Of a DNA stretch of 64,000 nucleotides, positions 46,387 through 55,426 are shown piece by piece. Within the stretch, counting starts at the first letter, position 1. Each line of letters begins with the position of its first letter. The DNA comes from Chloroflexota bacterium (GTDB taxonomy: Bacteria > Chloroflexota > Anaerolineae > J102), in contig JAKOVD010000066.1 in the NCBI GenBank assembly GCA_029782215.1, forward strand, positions 1 to 64,000. Direction: 5' to 3'. Under the pieces are notes generated by a model. It saw nothing but the letters and a program-made list of their open reading frames with translations, did not search any database and was not told the DNA's origin. The position numbers and the translations under genes were made by a program.

Positions 46387-47754
46387 CTAGAGGACCGACG
46401 CTTCCTCGGCGTCTGCCAGGACTTCGGCCTCGGCTTCCACCTCAGCGTCAGCCATGAGACCGGCGTCGGCTTCCAGCTCGGCCTCGGCATCTGCCATCGC
46501 CGCCGCCATCGCCGTCTCATCTTCTTCATCCATCAGATCGGTGTCTTCGGCAGCCCAGTCGATCACGGCGTAGCTGTCTTCACCGGCGCGCTTCAGGCTC
46601 AGTCCCATGCGCCGCTTGTCGGGATCGATCTTGATGACGCGGAGGGTGAGCCTTTGGCCTTCGTGCACCACTTCCTTGGGATGGTTGATGCGCTGGTCAG
46701 ACAGCTCGCTGATGTGGATCAGACCCTCCAGCTTGCCGTCGACACGGGCAAAGGCGCCAAAGCTCGTCAGGCGGGTGATCTCGGCATCCACCAGTTGTCC
46801 AATGGCGTACTGCTCATGGACGACGCTCCAGGGCTCCGGCATGAGCTGGCGCATGCTGAGGCCGATGCGCCGCCGGTCGCGGTCGACGCTGATGACCTTG
46901 ACCTTGACTTCGTCGCCGACCTTGACGACCTCGCTGGGATCCTGGACACGACCCCAAGAGAGCTCCGACAGGTGGATCAGACCGTCAGCTCCGCCGAGAT
47001 CAACGAAGGCGCCGAACGACGCCAAGCTGCTGATCATACCGGTGCGGACATCGCCCACCTGCAGGTCGGTGAGCAGCTTGGCCTTCTGCTTGCGCCGCCA
47101 ATCACGCATGGCCTGGCGCTCGGACAGGATCAGGCGGTTGCGGGTGCGGTCGAGCTCGATGACCTTGAGCTGGAGCTTCTTGCCCACCAGGCTGGCGAAA
47201 CGATCCTCGTCGTCGTCGTCCTTCTTGCCTTCGTCGCTGACAAGCTGGGAGGCCGGCACAAAACCGCGGGCCTTGCCGACAAAGACAATGACGCCGCCTT
47301 TGTTGTAGCCATTGACTTCACCCTCGAACACCTGCTGCGACTCAAGAAGCTCCTCAGCATGCTTCCAATCGTACTCCTGGAGCGCTCGAGACAGGGACAG
47401 AGTGGCATGGCCTTCGCGGCCTTCGGGTCGCACGACCTGAGCATAGATCTTGTCGCCGATCTTCAGACCATCGCGGTGTTCCGCGTCCACCCGTTCGAGA
47501 TCGCGGGCGGGGATGACTCCTTCCGACTTGGAGCCAATGTCGACGAGGATCTCGGTGTCGTTGATCCCGACGATGGTGCCTTCGATGGTGTCGCCCACTT
47601 CCAGCTCACGCAGGTCGTAGGGATTCTCGCTCAGCAGCAGCTCCATGGGATGGATGGCTGCGGCGGGAACGCTTTCGACGTCGCTGGCGGTGGACTGCGG
47701 GACAGGGCTCACCTCTTGGCCTGGTGTGACCGGTGAGTGTTCAGGGTTGTTCAT
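46387..47754 (-). CDS. rpsA: 30S ribosomal protein S1 (four S1 domains)
   Basis: The 455-residue protein has four S1 RNA-binding domains at roughly 50-120, 135-205, 225-295 and 310-380; for example [20 protein letters not shown] and [20 protein letters not shown]. It has an acidic Ala/Glu/Asp-rich tail ending [13 protein letters not shown]. It helps mRNA bind the 30S subunit. Four domains, not six, is usual for many Gram-positive and Chloroflexota forms. The second domain contains an acidic insert ([10 protein letters not shown]). A good promoter and GGAGGAGAAGG site precede it. Confidence 0.92.
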   Translation of the reverse strand: MNNPEHSPVTPGQEVSPVPQSTASDVESVPAAAIHPMELLLSENPYDLRELEVGDTIEGTIVGINDTEILVDIGSKSEGVIPARDLERVDAEHRDGLKIGDKIYAQVVRPEGREGHATLSLSRALQEYDWKHAEELLESQQVFEGEVNGYNKGGVIVFVGKARGFVPASQLVSDEGKKDDDDEDRFASLVGKKLQLKVIELDRTRNRLILSERQAMRDWRRKQKAKLLTDLQVGDVRTGMISSLASFGAFVDLGGADGLIHLSELSWGRVQDPSEVVKVGDEVKVKVISVDRDRRRIGLSMRQLMPEPWSVVHEQYAIGQLVDAEITRLTSFGAFARVDGKLEGLIHISELSDQRINHPKEVVHEGQRLTLRVIKIDPDKRRMGLSLKRAGEDSYAVIDWAAEDTDLMDEEDETAMAAAMADAEAELEADAGLMADAEVEAEAEVLADAEEASVL

Positions 47755-47792
47755 AGAATGAGAGCCTTCTCCTCCAAATGATTAGGCTGCGA

Positions 47793-47822
47793 AGTATACC
47801 TTGAGAAAAGTGAAACACGCAA
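47793..47822 (-). promoter_or_regulatory. promoter of rpsA
   Basis: On the minus strand TTGCGT (47822-47817), an 18-bp spacer and TATACT (47798-47793) lie 38 bases before the ATG. Confidence 0.7.
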
Positions 47823-47857
47823 GACAAGCGCACGTATTCCGTTGGGAAAGCGTCAGA

Positions 47858-48238
47858 TTAGCCTGCGATCGCGACTGCTTCGATCTCGACCAGGGCTCCC
47901 GCGGGGAGGCTGGAGACGGCGACGGTGGTGCGGGCAGGGGGCGCGCCGGTGAAGGCCGCGGCATAGATGGCATTGACGGCGGCGAAATGGCCCATGTCAG
48001 TCAGGAAGATCGTGGTCTTGACGATGTGATCCATGCTGGAGCCGGCCTCGGCCAGGATGGCGGCCAGGTTGGCCATCACCCGCCTGGCCTGCGCTTCCAG
48101 GCCTTCGACCAGCTTGCCGGTGGCAGGATCGATGCCGACCTGACCGGCGGTAAAGACCAATTGACCGGCTTTCACGCCCTGGGAATAGGGACCGATAGGC
48201 GCCGGTGCAGAGTTGGTGCGGATAATCTCGCGGTTCAT
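47858..48238 (-). CDS. ridA: RidA family enamine/imine deaminase
   Basis: The 126-residue RidA protein from ATG 48238 (GGAGGC ribosome site) begins REIIRTNSAPAPIGPYSQGV. It carries FTAGQVGIDPATG, KTTIFLTDMGHFAAVN, and the active-site Arg and Glu in PARTTVAVSSLPAGALVEIE. It hydrolyses reactive enamine/imine intermediates from PLP enzymes. The frame stays open upstream to 48673 but that stretch overlaps trmB and is rejected. It lies 68 bases after trmB. Confidence 0.93.
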   Translation of the reverse strand: MNREIIRTNSAPAPIGPYSQGVKAGQLVFTAGQVGIDPATGKLVEGLEAQARRVMANLAAILAEAGSSMDHIVKTTIFLTDMGHFAAVNAIYAAAFTGAPPARTTVAVSSLPAGALVEIEAVAIAG

Positions 48239-48306
48239 GGTTGCCTCCATAGGGATGGGAATTAGGTGGGCGGTGCAGCGCGGAGCCACGGCCTGCGAGG
48301 CTGGCT

Positions 48307-49059
48307 CTACCGTCTGACGAAATAGTAGTAGGTGTACGGGCGGCCGGTCTCCTCGCAAAACGCCTGCCGGGAAGTGGGCGTGGCGCCGGCGAACCGGGCG
48401 GCAAGCTGGGGTTGCGTCGGAGTGAAGGCGCCGTGCCCTTCCACCAGGTCCTGGATGACCTCGCCGTAGCCGGGGACATCGGTGGCGACGCGCAGCATGC
48501 CGCCGGGGTGCAGCAGTTGGGCCAGGAGGTCCACGAAAGGCGGCACGAACAGACGCCGCGCCTGGTGTTTGGGCTTCCACCAGGGGTCCGGGAACAGAAT
48601 GTGGAAGACGTCGACGCTGCCAGGCGCCAGCAGCCGTGGCAGGTCGTAGCGGGCATCGTCGTCGGACAGCCACAGGTTGGCCAGCCCCCGGCGTTCACTC
48701 CGTTTGGCCAGGCGCGCTAACAGCTTCCACTTGACCTCAAAGGCCAGGAAATGCCGTTCGGGGTGCGCTGCCGCCCAGTCCAGGATGAACTCGCCGTAGG
48801 CGCTGCCGATCTCGATCTCGAGGGGCGCGGCTGTGAGAAAGGTCTGCAGCCGCTGCCGGTGTTCAGGACTGGATTCCAGCAACCTGAAGACCGAGGCCGG
48901 CTCCGGTGGCAGGGGGTGCAGCCAGCGCGGCCGGCGTTCCGGATTGCCCCCGATCAGCCCCTTGCCCTGATCGTAGCGCGCAACGGCAACTTCGAGGCGA
49001 TCGGGATCGATATCGAATTCACTGGGGCCAACGCGGTAAGGAGGGCGAGGTTGGGGCAT
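48307..49059 (-). CDS. trmB: tRNA (guanine-N7-)-methyltransferase TrmB
   Basis: The 250-residue Rossmann methyltransferase has LEIEIGSAYGEFILDWA (SAM loop; the usual GxGxG is GSAYG here). FLAFEVKWKL and the TrmB signature HILFPDPWWKPKHQARRL follow, then a C-terminal TGRPYTYYYF. It methylates G46 in the tRNA variable loop. It begins 10 bases before the end of a leftward run and has a 50-residue N-terminal extension relative to the usual start. Confidence 0.93.
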   Translation of the reverse strand: MPQPRPPYRVGPSEFDIDPDRLEVAVARYDQGKGLIGGNPERRPRWLHPLPPEPASVFRLLESSPEHRQRLQTFLTAAPLEIEIGSAYGEFILDWAAAHPERHFLAFEVKWKLLARLAKRSERRGLANLWLSDDDARYDLPRLLAPGSVDVFHILFPDPWWKPKHQARRLFVPPFVDLLAQLLHPGGMLRVATDVPGYGEVIQDLVEGHGAFTPTQPQLAARFAGATPTSRQAFCEETGRPYTYYYFVRR

Positions 49060-49168
49060 GAGATGCGGGACTGCCGGCAGTCCGCCACGATTCTAGCACG
49101 GAAACCATCAGGAGGGGGTGGATGGGGTGGCGCTATCTCATCAATCACCCCAGGGCCTATCTTGCCCA

Positions 49169-49233
49169 GACCTCCGGGAGGCGGCGGCAGACGCGGGCGG
49201 ATGGCGAGGTGTTCGTGCCGCCTCCCGGAGGTC
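49169..49233. repeat. large inverted repeat with 17-bp arms
   Basis: GACCTCCGGGAGGCGGC (49169-49185) is exactly complementary to GCCGCCTCCCGGAGGTC (49217-49233), with a 31-base loop. The arms contain CCTCCGGGAGG-type half-palindromes. It lies between trmB and the LVIVD pseudogene. There is no U-run, so it may be a small dispersed palindromic element, not a terminator. Confidence 0.62.
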
Positions 49234-49249
49234 ACTGCCGCTCTCCATA

Positions 49250-49956
49250 TCAGTCGACGGACACTTTGAGCAGCGGCAGCCACACCAGCAGTGAAGGCGA
49301 CGGCGTCATGCTCGTGTCGCACACAATCCGCAGTCCCCGGGCGCCTGCCGGCACAAAGCCGCAGCCTTGTGCCGTGGCCGCCAGACTCCCGGTGTACAAC
49401 TCGTCGAGTTGGAGCTCCGCCACCCCGCGGGGCTGCACCTTGTCAGACACGTCGATCGTGTGCAGTCTGTCGCCCCCACCCTGGCCATCATCCTCCTCGA
49501 TCAAAAATGCATACTCGCCATAAACGGCAATATCCTGAACATCCGACAACCCAGGAGAAAAGGTATCAGAGAACAGGCGGATGGGAACAAAGGGGTTGGA
49601 CACATCAATGACCCTGAAGATGCTTCCCCCGCCAGAGGTAACCGCGTACTGGGTACAATCATTCTTTCGAACCAAAGCGATAGAGCTTGTATAGTTGTCA
49701 TTGGCTTCACCACTGACCATGCCTTTGACAACGGCTTGAAGGGGATTCGTAATGTCGAGGATAGCCATGCCGTTGGTGAAGCCGACATAGGCATAGTCGC
49801 CACAGCTATCGCCAGCACCTCGTCGTCGAACTGGACAATGGCCTCGGCAGCCTGGGGTGGGCCGCCTGGCGCCGCCGGCACCTGCGAGGTCGCCAGCAGC
49901 GGCGCCGCCACCAGCACGGTCGCGAACAATAACACCCGCACAAGACGCATTTTCAT
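49250..49956 (-). pseudogene. frameshifted secreted LVIVD-repeat (beta-propeller) protein
   Basis: A signal peptide starts at ATG 49956 (MKMRLVRVLLFATVLVAAP) and leads into QFDDEVLAIA. From about 49815 the repeat sequence continues in another frame as GDSCGDYAYVGFTNGMAILD and ITNPLQ, typical of an LVIVD repeat, then ends at 49250 with SLLVWLPLLKVSVD. One missing base near GTGCTGGCGATAGC explains the shift. Several further propeller-like strands follow (FRVIDVSNPFVPIRL, RLHTIDVSDKVQPRG). The total of about 235 codons is short for a full propeller. It may be a decayed gene or carry a sequencing error. Its middle is AT-richer than its neighbours. Confidence 0.65.
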
Positions 49957-50082
49957 GTTCGATGCCTCTGCAAGCGGTCCCCGCACTCCAATATGTAATT
50001 TTCAGTCCATTCTTGCCTGGCGGTGCGGTGCAGACGCCGGCTAGAGGCGCCGGCAGGCACGCCGTGGTCAGGCGCTAAACGT

Positions 50083-51312
50083 TCACGCCCTGGCCGAATA
50101 GGTCTGTCCCAGGCCTCTGTCTCCATCTGTGGTCGCCGTGTACGCGCCATCGAGCAGCCCTTTGTACAGAGTCTCATAGCGCTCCACCGTGCTTTCCATG
50201 CCGTGATGCCGAGCTCTTTCCAGGCTGGCAAGTCCCATTTGCCGCCAGGAGGCCGGATCATCGGCAAACAAGGCCAGGCAGCGCGCCGCATCCGCCGCAT
50301 CGCCGGGACGGAACAGGTAACCGTTGACGCCGTCACTGGCCAGCTCGGGCAGCGCCACAGCGTTGGCCAGCAGCACCGGGCGCCCGCAGGCCATGGCTTC
50401 CAGCGTCGCAATGCTCAGCAGTTCCGCCTCGCTCGGCATGGCAAACAGATCGGCGCTGTTCAGCAGCGCCGGTAAGTCCTCGCCCGGGACGAAGCCGGTG
50501 AACCGGACGCGGTCGCCAAGGTTGAGCCTGTCTGCCAAGGCTTGCAGACCCTTGTCGGCAGCTCCGCGTCCGGCAATAGCCAGTTGGATATCGTCGCGCG
50601 GCAGCAGGTACAGCGCTTCCAAGAGCACGTCAAGCCGCTTTTCGCGGTCGACCCGGCCCACAAACAGCACAACCGTCCGCTCAGGGTCGAGTCCGTACCG
50701 CAGCCGGATGGCGCGCCTATCCACCCCAGGGTCGGGACGGAAACGCTTGAGGTCAATGCCGCACGACACCGGATAGACGGGGACGTGTAGCCCCTGGGCG
50801 CGGAGCAGAGCCGCGGCCGCATGCGACTGGGCCGTCGCCAGGTCGAGCCGGTTGTAGACCTCGAGCATCCACTTCCACATCATCCGCCTGTACACCGGAC
50901 TCACACGCGAGATCACAGGTACGTAGGCTGCCAGGTTCTCGGGCATGAAGTGATTGGTGCCGATCAACCTGATGCGGCGGCGCTGCGCCACCTGGACGAC
51001 ATCGCGGCTCAGGGGATAGTGGTCCTGGACGTGGACGATCTCCGGCCCGAATGACTCGAAGATGCGCTGAATGGCCCCTTCCGAGAACAGGGAGAAATAG
51101 ACGTTGGAGCGAATCCTGTTCAGATTGGCCGACTTCAACGCTTCGATGCGGACCATGCTGCGCGTGGCGCTGTACGGAGATCCTGTTTCGGAGGGGAGCA
51201 CCGACACTACTTCGTGACCAAGCCGCGCCAGTCCTTCCGTCAGGTTCTGGGTAAAGACGGCCTGTCCATTAGAGGCAGGGTAGTTGGCTGTCCCCGCAAT
51301 CAAGATACGCAT
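50083..51312 (-). CDS. GT4-family glycosyltransferase (GT-B fold)
   Basis: The 409-residue protein begins MRILIAGTANYPASNGQAVF with the acceptor-side loop. It contains VVLFVGRVDREKRLDVLLEA and the donor-site EAELLSIATLEAMACGRPVL, where the E(x)7E pattern holds the catalytic-type Glu. PYPVSCGIDLKRF-like (here VYPVSCGIDLKRF) is the junction strand before the donor domain. It is most like PimB/PimC-type mannosyl- or glucosyltransferases that act on lipid acceptors. The gene is leftward, 18 bases downstream of the DedA gene. The acceptor is unknown. Confidence 0.9.
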   Translation of the reverse strand: MRILIAGTANYPASNGQAVFTQNLTEGLARLGHEVVSVLPSETGSPYSATRSMVRIEALKSANLNRIRSNVYFSLFSEGAIQRIFESFGPEIVHVQDHYPLSRDVVQVAQRRRIRLIGTNHFMPENLAAYVPVISRVSPVYRRMMWKWMLEVYNRLDLATAQSHAAAALLRAQGLHVPVYPVSCGIDLKRFRPDPGVDRRAIRLRYGLDPERTVVLFVGRVDREKRLDVLLEALYLLPRDDIQLAIAGRGAADKGLQALADRLNLGDRVRFTGFVPGEDLPALLNSADLFAMPSEAELLSIATLEAMACGRPVLLANAVALPELASDGVNGYLFRPGDAADAARCLALFADDPASWRQMGLASLERARHHGMESTVERYETLYKGLLDGAYTATTDGDRGLGQTYSARA

Positions 51313-51330
51313 GCGCTTTCTCGAAAGGAG

Positions 51331-51957
51331 CTATGGTTGGGTGTCGGTCAAGGAGTCCGGCTCTGACTCCTCGGCTTTGCGCAGGATGCGACGGCTCAGC
51401 CAGACCAGGAAGACCACGAAGAACACCGAGCCGCCGAGGGCCACATACTCAAGCCCTTGTTCGACCTGCTTGATGGCAGAGGTAGCATAATAGCCGATGA
51501 CTACCAGTGTACCAGTCCAGATGACTTCTCCTGCAAACAGCGCTGGGAACCAATGGCGCCAGCGCGCCTTGATCAGGCCTGCGGCGACAAGCGAGGGGAT
51601 CATCAGGCTCATCGACAACTTGGCCAGGAACAGGACCTGGGGCGTGTTCCTGCGCATGTGGTCCTGCAGGCGCTGAGCGTGCTTTGGGTCGACGCCCAGG
51701 CGGTGCCCCAGGCGATCGATCCATTCGACTTTTCCCAGGTAGCCGAGTGTATACCAAAGGGTGTCTGCTGTCAGGTTGCCAACTGAGGCGGCGACGAAGA
51801 CCAGACCCGGGCGCATCAGGCCGGCTGCCGCGGCTGCCGCCCCCGCCAGCGTTGCCACCGGACCCTCGATGGCGGTGAGTACTGCCAGGATCAAGTACGA
51901 CCAGGCTCCCCATTCGGAGAGCTGGAGGTTTCGCAGAGAGTTAAGAAGGTCTTGCAT
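51331..51957 (-). CDS. DedA family membrane protein (VTT domain)
   Basis: The 208-residue protein has five to six hydrophobic segments and the DedA/VTT pattern: IEGPVATLAGAAAAAAGLM, then VGNLTADTLWYTLGYLGK, and FLAKLSMSLMIPSLVAAGLI. The usual Arg in the F.GRF/H loop is replaced by LAKLS, so it is a divergent member. DedA proteins are thought to flip lipid carriers such as undecaprenyl phosphate or phospholipids. Beside a GT4 enzyme and a large glycosyltransferase-like membrane protein this fits envelope glycan traffic, which is inference. Confidence 0.83.
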   Translation of the reverse strand: MQDLLNSLRNLQLSEWGAWSYLILAVLTAIEGPVATLAGAAAAAAGLMRPGLVFVAASVGNLTADTLWYTLGYLGKVEWIDRLGHRLGVDPKHAQRLQDHMRRNTPQVLFLAKLSMSLMIPSLVAAGLIKARWRHWFPALFAGEVIWTGTLVVIGYYATSAIKQVEQGLEYVALGGSVFFVVFLVWLSRRILRKAEESEPDSLTDTQP

Positions 51958-51993
51958 GAATCGGAGTCACCGGTGGACTGCGGTTGTACGCCG

Positions 51994-54846
51994 CTACTGT
52001 TCCTGCCACTCCAGGTTCAAGAGGGCGAAGCTCGGCATTGGCCCTGTCAGCCCATCGCCTACGCTCACGGTGACGGGCCACAAGTCGGAAACGACCTCCG
52101 CTGCGGTTCCTGGCGCCGCACCCTTGACGCCGATGAAGCCGTGAGCGCGGCGTAACTGGCCGCGGATGTCACTGGACACGCCCAGGCTGCGCAGGGCGTC
52201 CAGGGCGTCCTGGCCCAGGTTCAGGGCGGCGGCGTCCCGCACGGCCCCGGCGACGATGGCGCCAGGCGGCAAGGCCGCCACCCAATCCGCTAACCGTTTG
52301 CTTTCGCCCGGGGTGCGGGGGTCGTGGGTGTCGAAGGTGCCGGCCGCGATCACCTGGCCTGTGTCGGGCGTGAGCGCCACCAGATTATAACCGCGTCGAT
52401 TCGGGCTCCGATCGACGCCATTGACATAAATGTGGCCGAAGTCACCGGTGTCCTTGCCGGCGCTGCGGACGGTGATATGGACGGGGCTGTTGGCCCCGGT
52501 GGCGCCGATGTTGCGCGTTCCCATCGTCAGGGCGCTGGGGTCAGCCGTCCGGCTGGCATGCAGCTCAAGCGAGCGCGGGAAGCCATCAGCCTGCGGCGGC
52601 AGCGGCAGGGCCAGGTGATTGACGCCCTTCTGAAGCTGGCTGGAGGCGATCTCCCGCCCGTCCAGGCGCGCTGAGAGGGTCTGCGCCGCCGGGCTGTAGA
52701 GCGCCAGCCGCAGCTCGGCCGGCCGGGAGGCTGCGGGGACAAGCAGGCCAGCGTCTGGCCGCGTGGCCCAGCGGACGATCGGGTTGGCGTACTGGTCAAC
52801 TGTGCCCCACTGCACCGGCGCCCCCCAGCCCTCGCCCAGGTAGCTTGCCATCTCGGCATCGGCAGGCGACAAGGACGCACCCGTGCGTGCGTCCGGCCAC
52901 CGCGCTTCGTAGCGAGCGATGCCGTCGTGCACGTCCGCCAGGTCAAGGGGGAAGAGCGCCGTCAGGGCTGCTTCGAAATCGGCCGGGACCTTGTCCCGGT
53001 GGACCAGGACGGTGTGAACGTTCAGGAACTGGAGCAATTGGGGGCCGAGGGCCTGGGCGCGCTGGAAATCCTCGGCCGGCACGCTGCGACCGTCCTGAAG
53101 GGCCGCCAACACGCCGATCACGGGGTGCTCCAGGAAGTACTGGAACTTGGACTCAGGATTGCGGCTGGTGTTGCCGCCGAGCAGCGGCCGGCCATGAAAG
53201 GTCTGATACCACTGCTCGAACATGATGACCACGTCCGATTTGCCAAACACATTGAAACCGTTGCGCCATCCCACCGGCAGGTCTAGCAGGGCCCCGTCGC
53301 GACCATCGGCGGCGACGGCGTCATAGGCCGGCGGCAGGCGCAAGTCGGACAATGGCAAGGGCAGCGAGAGGTGCTCGAAGAGCAGCAGGGCGGACAGCGC
53401 AACCGCAGCCCACGTGCGCTGCCGCGGGCGCAGGCGGCCGAGAAGGGCGGCGGCGCCCAGCGCCACCAGGATGCTGAGCCCCAGGAGGATGAGGACGCTG
53501 TAGCGGCTGGGGTAGCGGTTGGCCTGGAAGAAGGGAATGCGAGCCAGCAGCACAAACGGCCCCGGAATGCCTGTGTCACTGCCGTTGAAGCGCAGGCTGG
53601 GACCCAGCGCCGCCCAGGTGAAGGCTAAGGTCAGACCCGCGACAAGCCACACCCACGCCTGCCGCCGGTGAGTCCAGAGCCCCCAGAGCGCGAGCGCCAC
53701 GGCCACATAGCCAAAGAAGAGGTGCTGGCCTTTGTTGACCTGGAATTGGGCGCCGTCGGGGCGCAAGGCCGGGTTGTCGCTGATGGCGCGGATGATGCCG
53801 CCCAAGAGAGGATGGAGCTGCGTGGGAAAGAAAAAGCCCGCGAGATCGGCGGAGAAGATATCGGCGAAGCCGCTGCCTTCCACCAAAAAGTCGCCCTGGG
53901 CCCGCAGATCGGGCAGCATGGCGGCCAGGAAGGGGAGCAGGCCGAGCAGGAACAGGAAAGCCGCGAGAATCAAGTTAAAGGTTGAACGTTGAAGGTTGAA
54001 CGTTGAACGTTCAACCTTCAGCTTCGATACCATCCATCCTACGGCAACCAGTATCCCCACCATCGCCACCATCAGCGCCGCAAAGCTGCCGAAAGTCAGC
54101 TCCGCCCAGGTTTGCAGCACCAGGAAGAGTCCCAGCATGGCGCCGTTTCGCCACTGCCAGGGTGAGCGCAGGCTGCGCACAAGATAGAGCGCTACGAACG
54201 GCAGCCACTGCGAAGACGCGACGTTGAACTGTCCCAGGGCGGCGTAGAACATCTTGGACGAGGCGAACGCATAGAGCAGCGCCGCCAAAAAGGCAGCCAG
54301 CCGCAGGTCACGAGTTGCGGGTGGGAGGTCACGGGTGGCGGGTGGCGGCGTTTCGCCACCTTTCGGGCTTGAGCCGCCAAGGGTGGAACTTGCGACCTGC
54401 GACCTGCGACCTGCTACCTGCCCCTTGCCATCTGCGACCTGCCGCCTGCTGCCTGCTACCAGGAGTTCCATCGCCAACAGGTAGGCGCCAAATCCCCCGA
54501 TCACGAAGCTGCTCAGAAGCAGCAGGTTGCTGGCGAGGATGACCGAGATGGCAAGCTGCAAGGGGATGCTGAGGGCGCCGTTCAGCAGCGTCAAGGTGTA
54601 GAAGGCCAGATTGATGCCCACGGGATAGAACAGGCTGTCGCCGTTGAACACGTTCACTAGCCCGGTGGTCTGCCCCGCGCCATCCACCCAGCTATGCTTT
54701 GCCCACCAAAGGTTCCATGTCAGTGCCGGATCGTCGATGCCGTCGCCGGGGACATGTGTCAGCGCATGCGGGAGCAGCGGCCACGTCAGCAGCAGGCTGA
54801 ACAAGGCCAGGAGCAACAGGATCCACAGCGACCGGGTTCGGGACAT
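51994..54846 (-). CDS. large polytopic membrane protein (GT-C/YfhO-like), with repeat insertions
   Basis: The protein is about 950 residues from ATG 54846 (MSRTRSLWILLLLALFS). The frame extends to 54873, but the nine extra codons are made by a heptamer array (54854-54895), so I reject that start. About twelve membrane helices cover residues 5-510 and a soluble beta-rich domain follows (about 515-950). The first large loop has PALTWNLWWAKHSW, the kind of acidic/aromatic loop seen in GT-C enzymes. Two in-frame inserts break the membrane half: a heptamer-derived segment near residues 130-180 (QVADGKGQVAGRRSQVAS) and KVERSTFNLQRSTFNL near 277-292. It probably transfers or moves lipid-linked sugars; no activity is established. 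Confidence 0.72.
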   Translation of the reverse strand: MSRTRSLWILLLLALFSLLLTWPLLPHALTHVPGDGIDDPALTWNLWWAKHSWVDGAGQTTGLVNVFNGDSLFYPVGINLAFYTLTLLNGALSIPLQLAISVILASNLLLLSSFVIGGFGAYLLAMELLVAGSRRQVADGKGQVAGRRSQVASSTLGGSSPKGGETPPPATRDLPPATRDLRLAAFLAALLYAFASSKMFYAALGQFNVASSQWLPFVALYLVRSLRSPWQWRNGAMLGLFLVLQTWAELTFGSFAALMVAMVGILVAVGWMVSKLKVERSTFNLQRSTFNLILAAFLFLLGLLPFLAAMLPDLRAQGDFLVEGSGFADIFSADLAGFFFPTQLHPLLGGIIRAISDNPALRPDGAQFQVNKGQHLFFGYVAVALALWGLWTHRRQAWVWLVAGLTLAFTWAALGPSLRFNGSDTGIPGPFVLLARIPFFQANRYPSRYSVLILLGLSILVALGAAALLGRLRPRQRTWAAVALSALLLFEHLSLPLPLSDLRLPPAYDAVAADGRDGALLDLPVGWRNGFNVFGKSDVVIMFEQWYQTFHGRPLLGGNTSRNPESKFQYFLEHPVIGVLAALQDGRSVPAEDFQRAQALGPQLLQFLNVHTVLVHRDKVPADFEAALTALFPLDLADVHDGIARYEARWPDARTGASLSPADAEMASYLGEGWGAPVQWGTVDQYANPIVRWATRPDAGLLVPAASRPAELRLALYSPAAQTLSARLDGREIASSQLQKGVNHLALPLPPQADGFPRSLELHASRTADPSALTMGTRNIGATGANSPVHITVRSAGKDTGDFGHIYVNGVDRSPNRRGYNLVALTPDTGQVIAAGTFDTHDPRTPGESKRLADWVAALPPGAIVAGAVRDAAALNLGQDALDALRSLGVSSDIRGQLRRAHGFIGVKGAAPGTAAEVVSDLWPVTVSVGDGLTGPMPSFALLNLEWQEQ
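53980..54020. repeat. GTTGAACGTT-type palindromic repeat inside a coding sequence
   Basis: Two exact copies of GGTTGAACGTTGAA (53980-53993, 53994-54007) are followed by CGTTCAACCTTCA (54008-54020). The last segment is the perfect inverse of TGAAGGTTGAACG at 53990-54002, giving a 13-bp stem with a TTGAA loop. On the minus strand it encodes VERSTFNLQRSTFN. I recognise this as a dispersed repeat style in Chloroflexota genomes, from memory. Confidence 0.72.
54306..54460. repeat. inverted heptanucleotide arrays inside a coding sequence
   Basis: The left array has six 7-base units of GGTCACG/GGTGGCG type (54306-54347). The right array has ten units of TGCGACC type (54391-54460: TGCGACC three times, then TGCTACC, TGCCCCT, TGCCATC, TGCGACC, TGCCGCC, TGCTGCC, TGCTACC). 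The left consensus resembles the reverse complement of the right, so the whole looks like one inverted element of about 155 bp. The reading frame of the membrane protein stays open through it. Confidence 0.7.
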
Positions 54847-54853
54847 AATCCAA

Positions 54854-54895
54854 GTGTGGGGTGTGATGTGCAAGGTGTCAAGTGACAGGAGTCAT
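54854..54895. repeat. heptanucleotide array at the gene start (6 units)
   Basis: Six in-phase 7-mers mostly starting GTG: GTGTGGG, GTGTGAT, GTGCAAG, GTGTCAA, GTGACAG, GAGTCAT. It lies immediately upstream of the preferred start of the leftward membrane-protein gene and may carry its leader. Confidence 0.5.
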
Positions 54896-54922
54896 GAGCG
54901 CGCACGCCTGGAGTCATGTCGC

Positions 54923-54952
54923 TTGGCTCCGATCTCAGCTTCCTGCTAGAAT
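54923..54952 (+). promoter_or_regulatory. promoter of the osmC-type gene
   Basis: TTGGCT (54923-54928), an 18-bp spacer and TAGAAT (54947-54952) lie 44 bases before the ATG at 54997. Confidence 0.65.
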
Positions 54953-54996
54953 GCTCCCAACTTCACAGGCAGGACGCGCCAAAGGAATCGCACTGC

Positions 54997-55419
54997 ATGA
55001 CCAAAATCGTTCACGTCAATTGGCAGAGCCAACGCAGTTTTGTCGCCACGACCGATGAGGGCGGCATTGCCGTCGTCGATGGGAGCCATTCCGGCAAGAG
55101 CATGAGCGCCAGCGAGCTGCTCCTGGCTGCCCTGGGTGGTTGCGTCTCGACCACCGTGCTCGACATCCTGGAGAAGAAGCGCCAACAGGTGACGGGATAC
55201 GAGGTCAGAGTCGAGGGCGAGCAGATGCCCGACTGGCCGAAGTCGTACACCAGCATTCATGTCACCTACCGGGTGACAGGCATCGACATCGACCGGGCCG
55301 CAGTGGAGCGGGCGGTCTATCTGGCCGAAACCAAGTACTGCACCGTCGCAGGCTCGCTCAAGCCCCCCATCACCTGGACGATCGAGATCGTCTCCGAACC
55401 TGCACCGGCTCCTGCCTAG
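54997..55419 (+). CDS. OsmC family peroxiredoxin-like protein
   Basis: The 140-residue protein from ATG 54997 (MTKIVHVNWQSQRSF) has an OsmC/Ohr fold: GKSMSASELLLAALGGCVST with the first catalytic Cys, and AVYLAETKYCTVAGSLKPP with the second. Both Cys are conserved, so thiol-dependent peroxide reduction is likely; the sequence pattern is of the YhfA/OsmC subgroup, not Ohr. An AAAGGAA ribosome site precedes the start. It converges on a DUF302 gene with a large shared hairpin between them. Confidence 0.9.
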   Translation: MTKIVHVNWQSQRSFVATTDEGGIAVVDGSHSGKSMSASELLLAALGGCVSTTVLDILEKKRQQVTGYEVRVEGEQMPDWPKSYTSIHVTYRVTGIDIDRAAVERAVYLAETKYCTVAGSLKPPITWTIEIVSEPAPAPA

Positions 55420-55426
55420 CACGCAC

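Noticed and set aside
54306-54460. CRISPR array
   Set aside because: The units are contiguous 7-mers without spacers.
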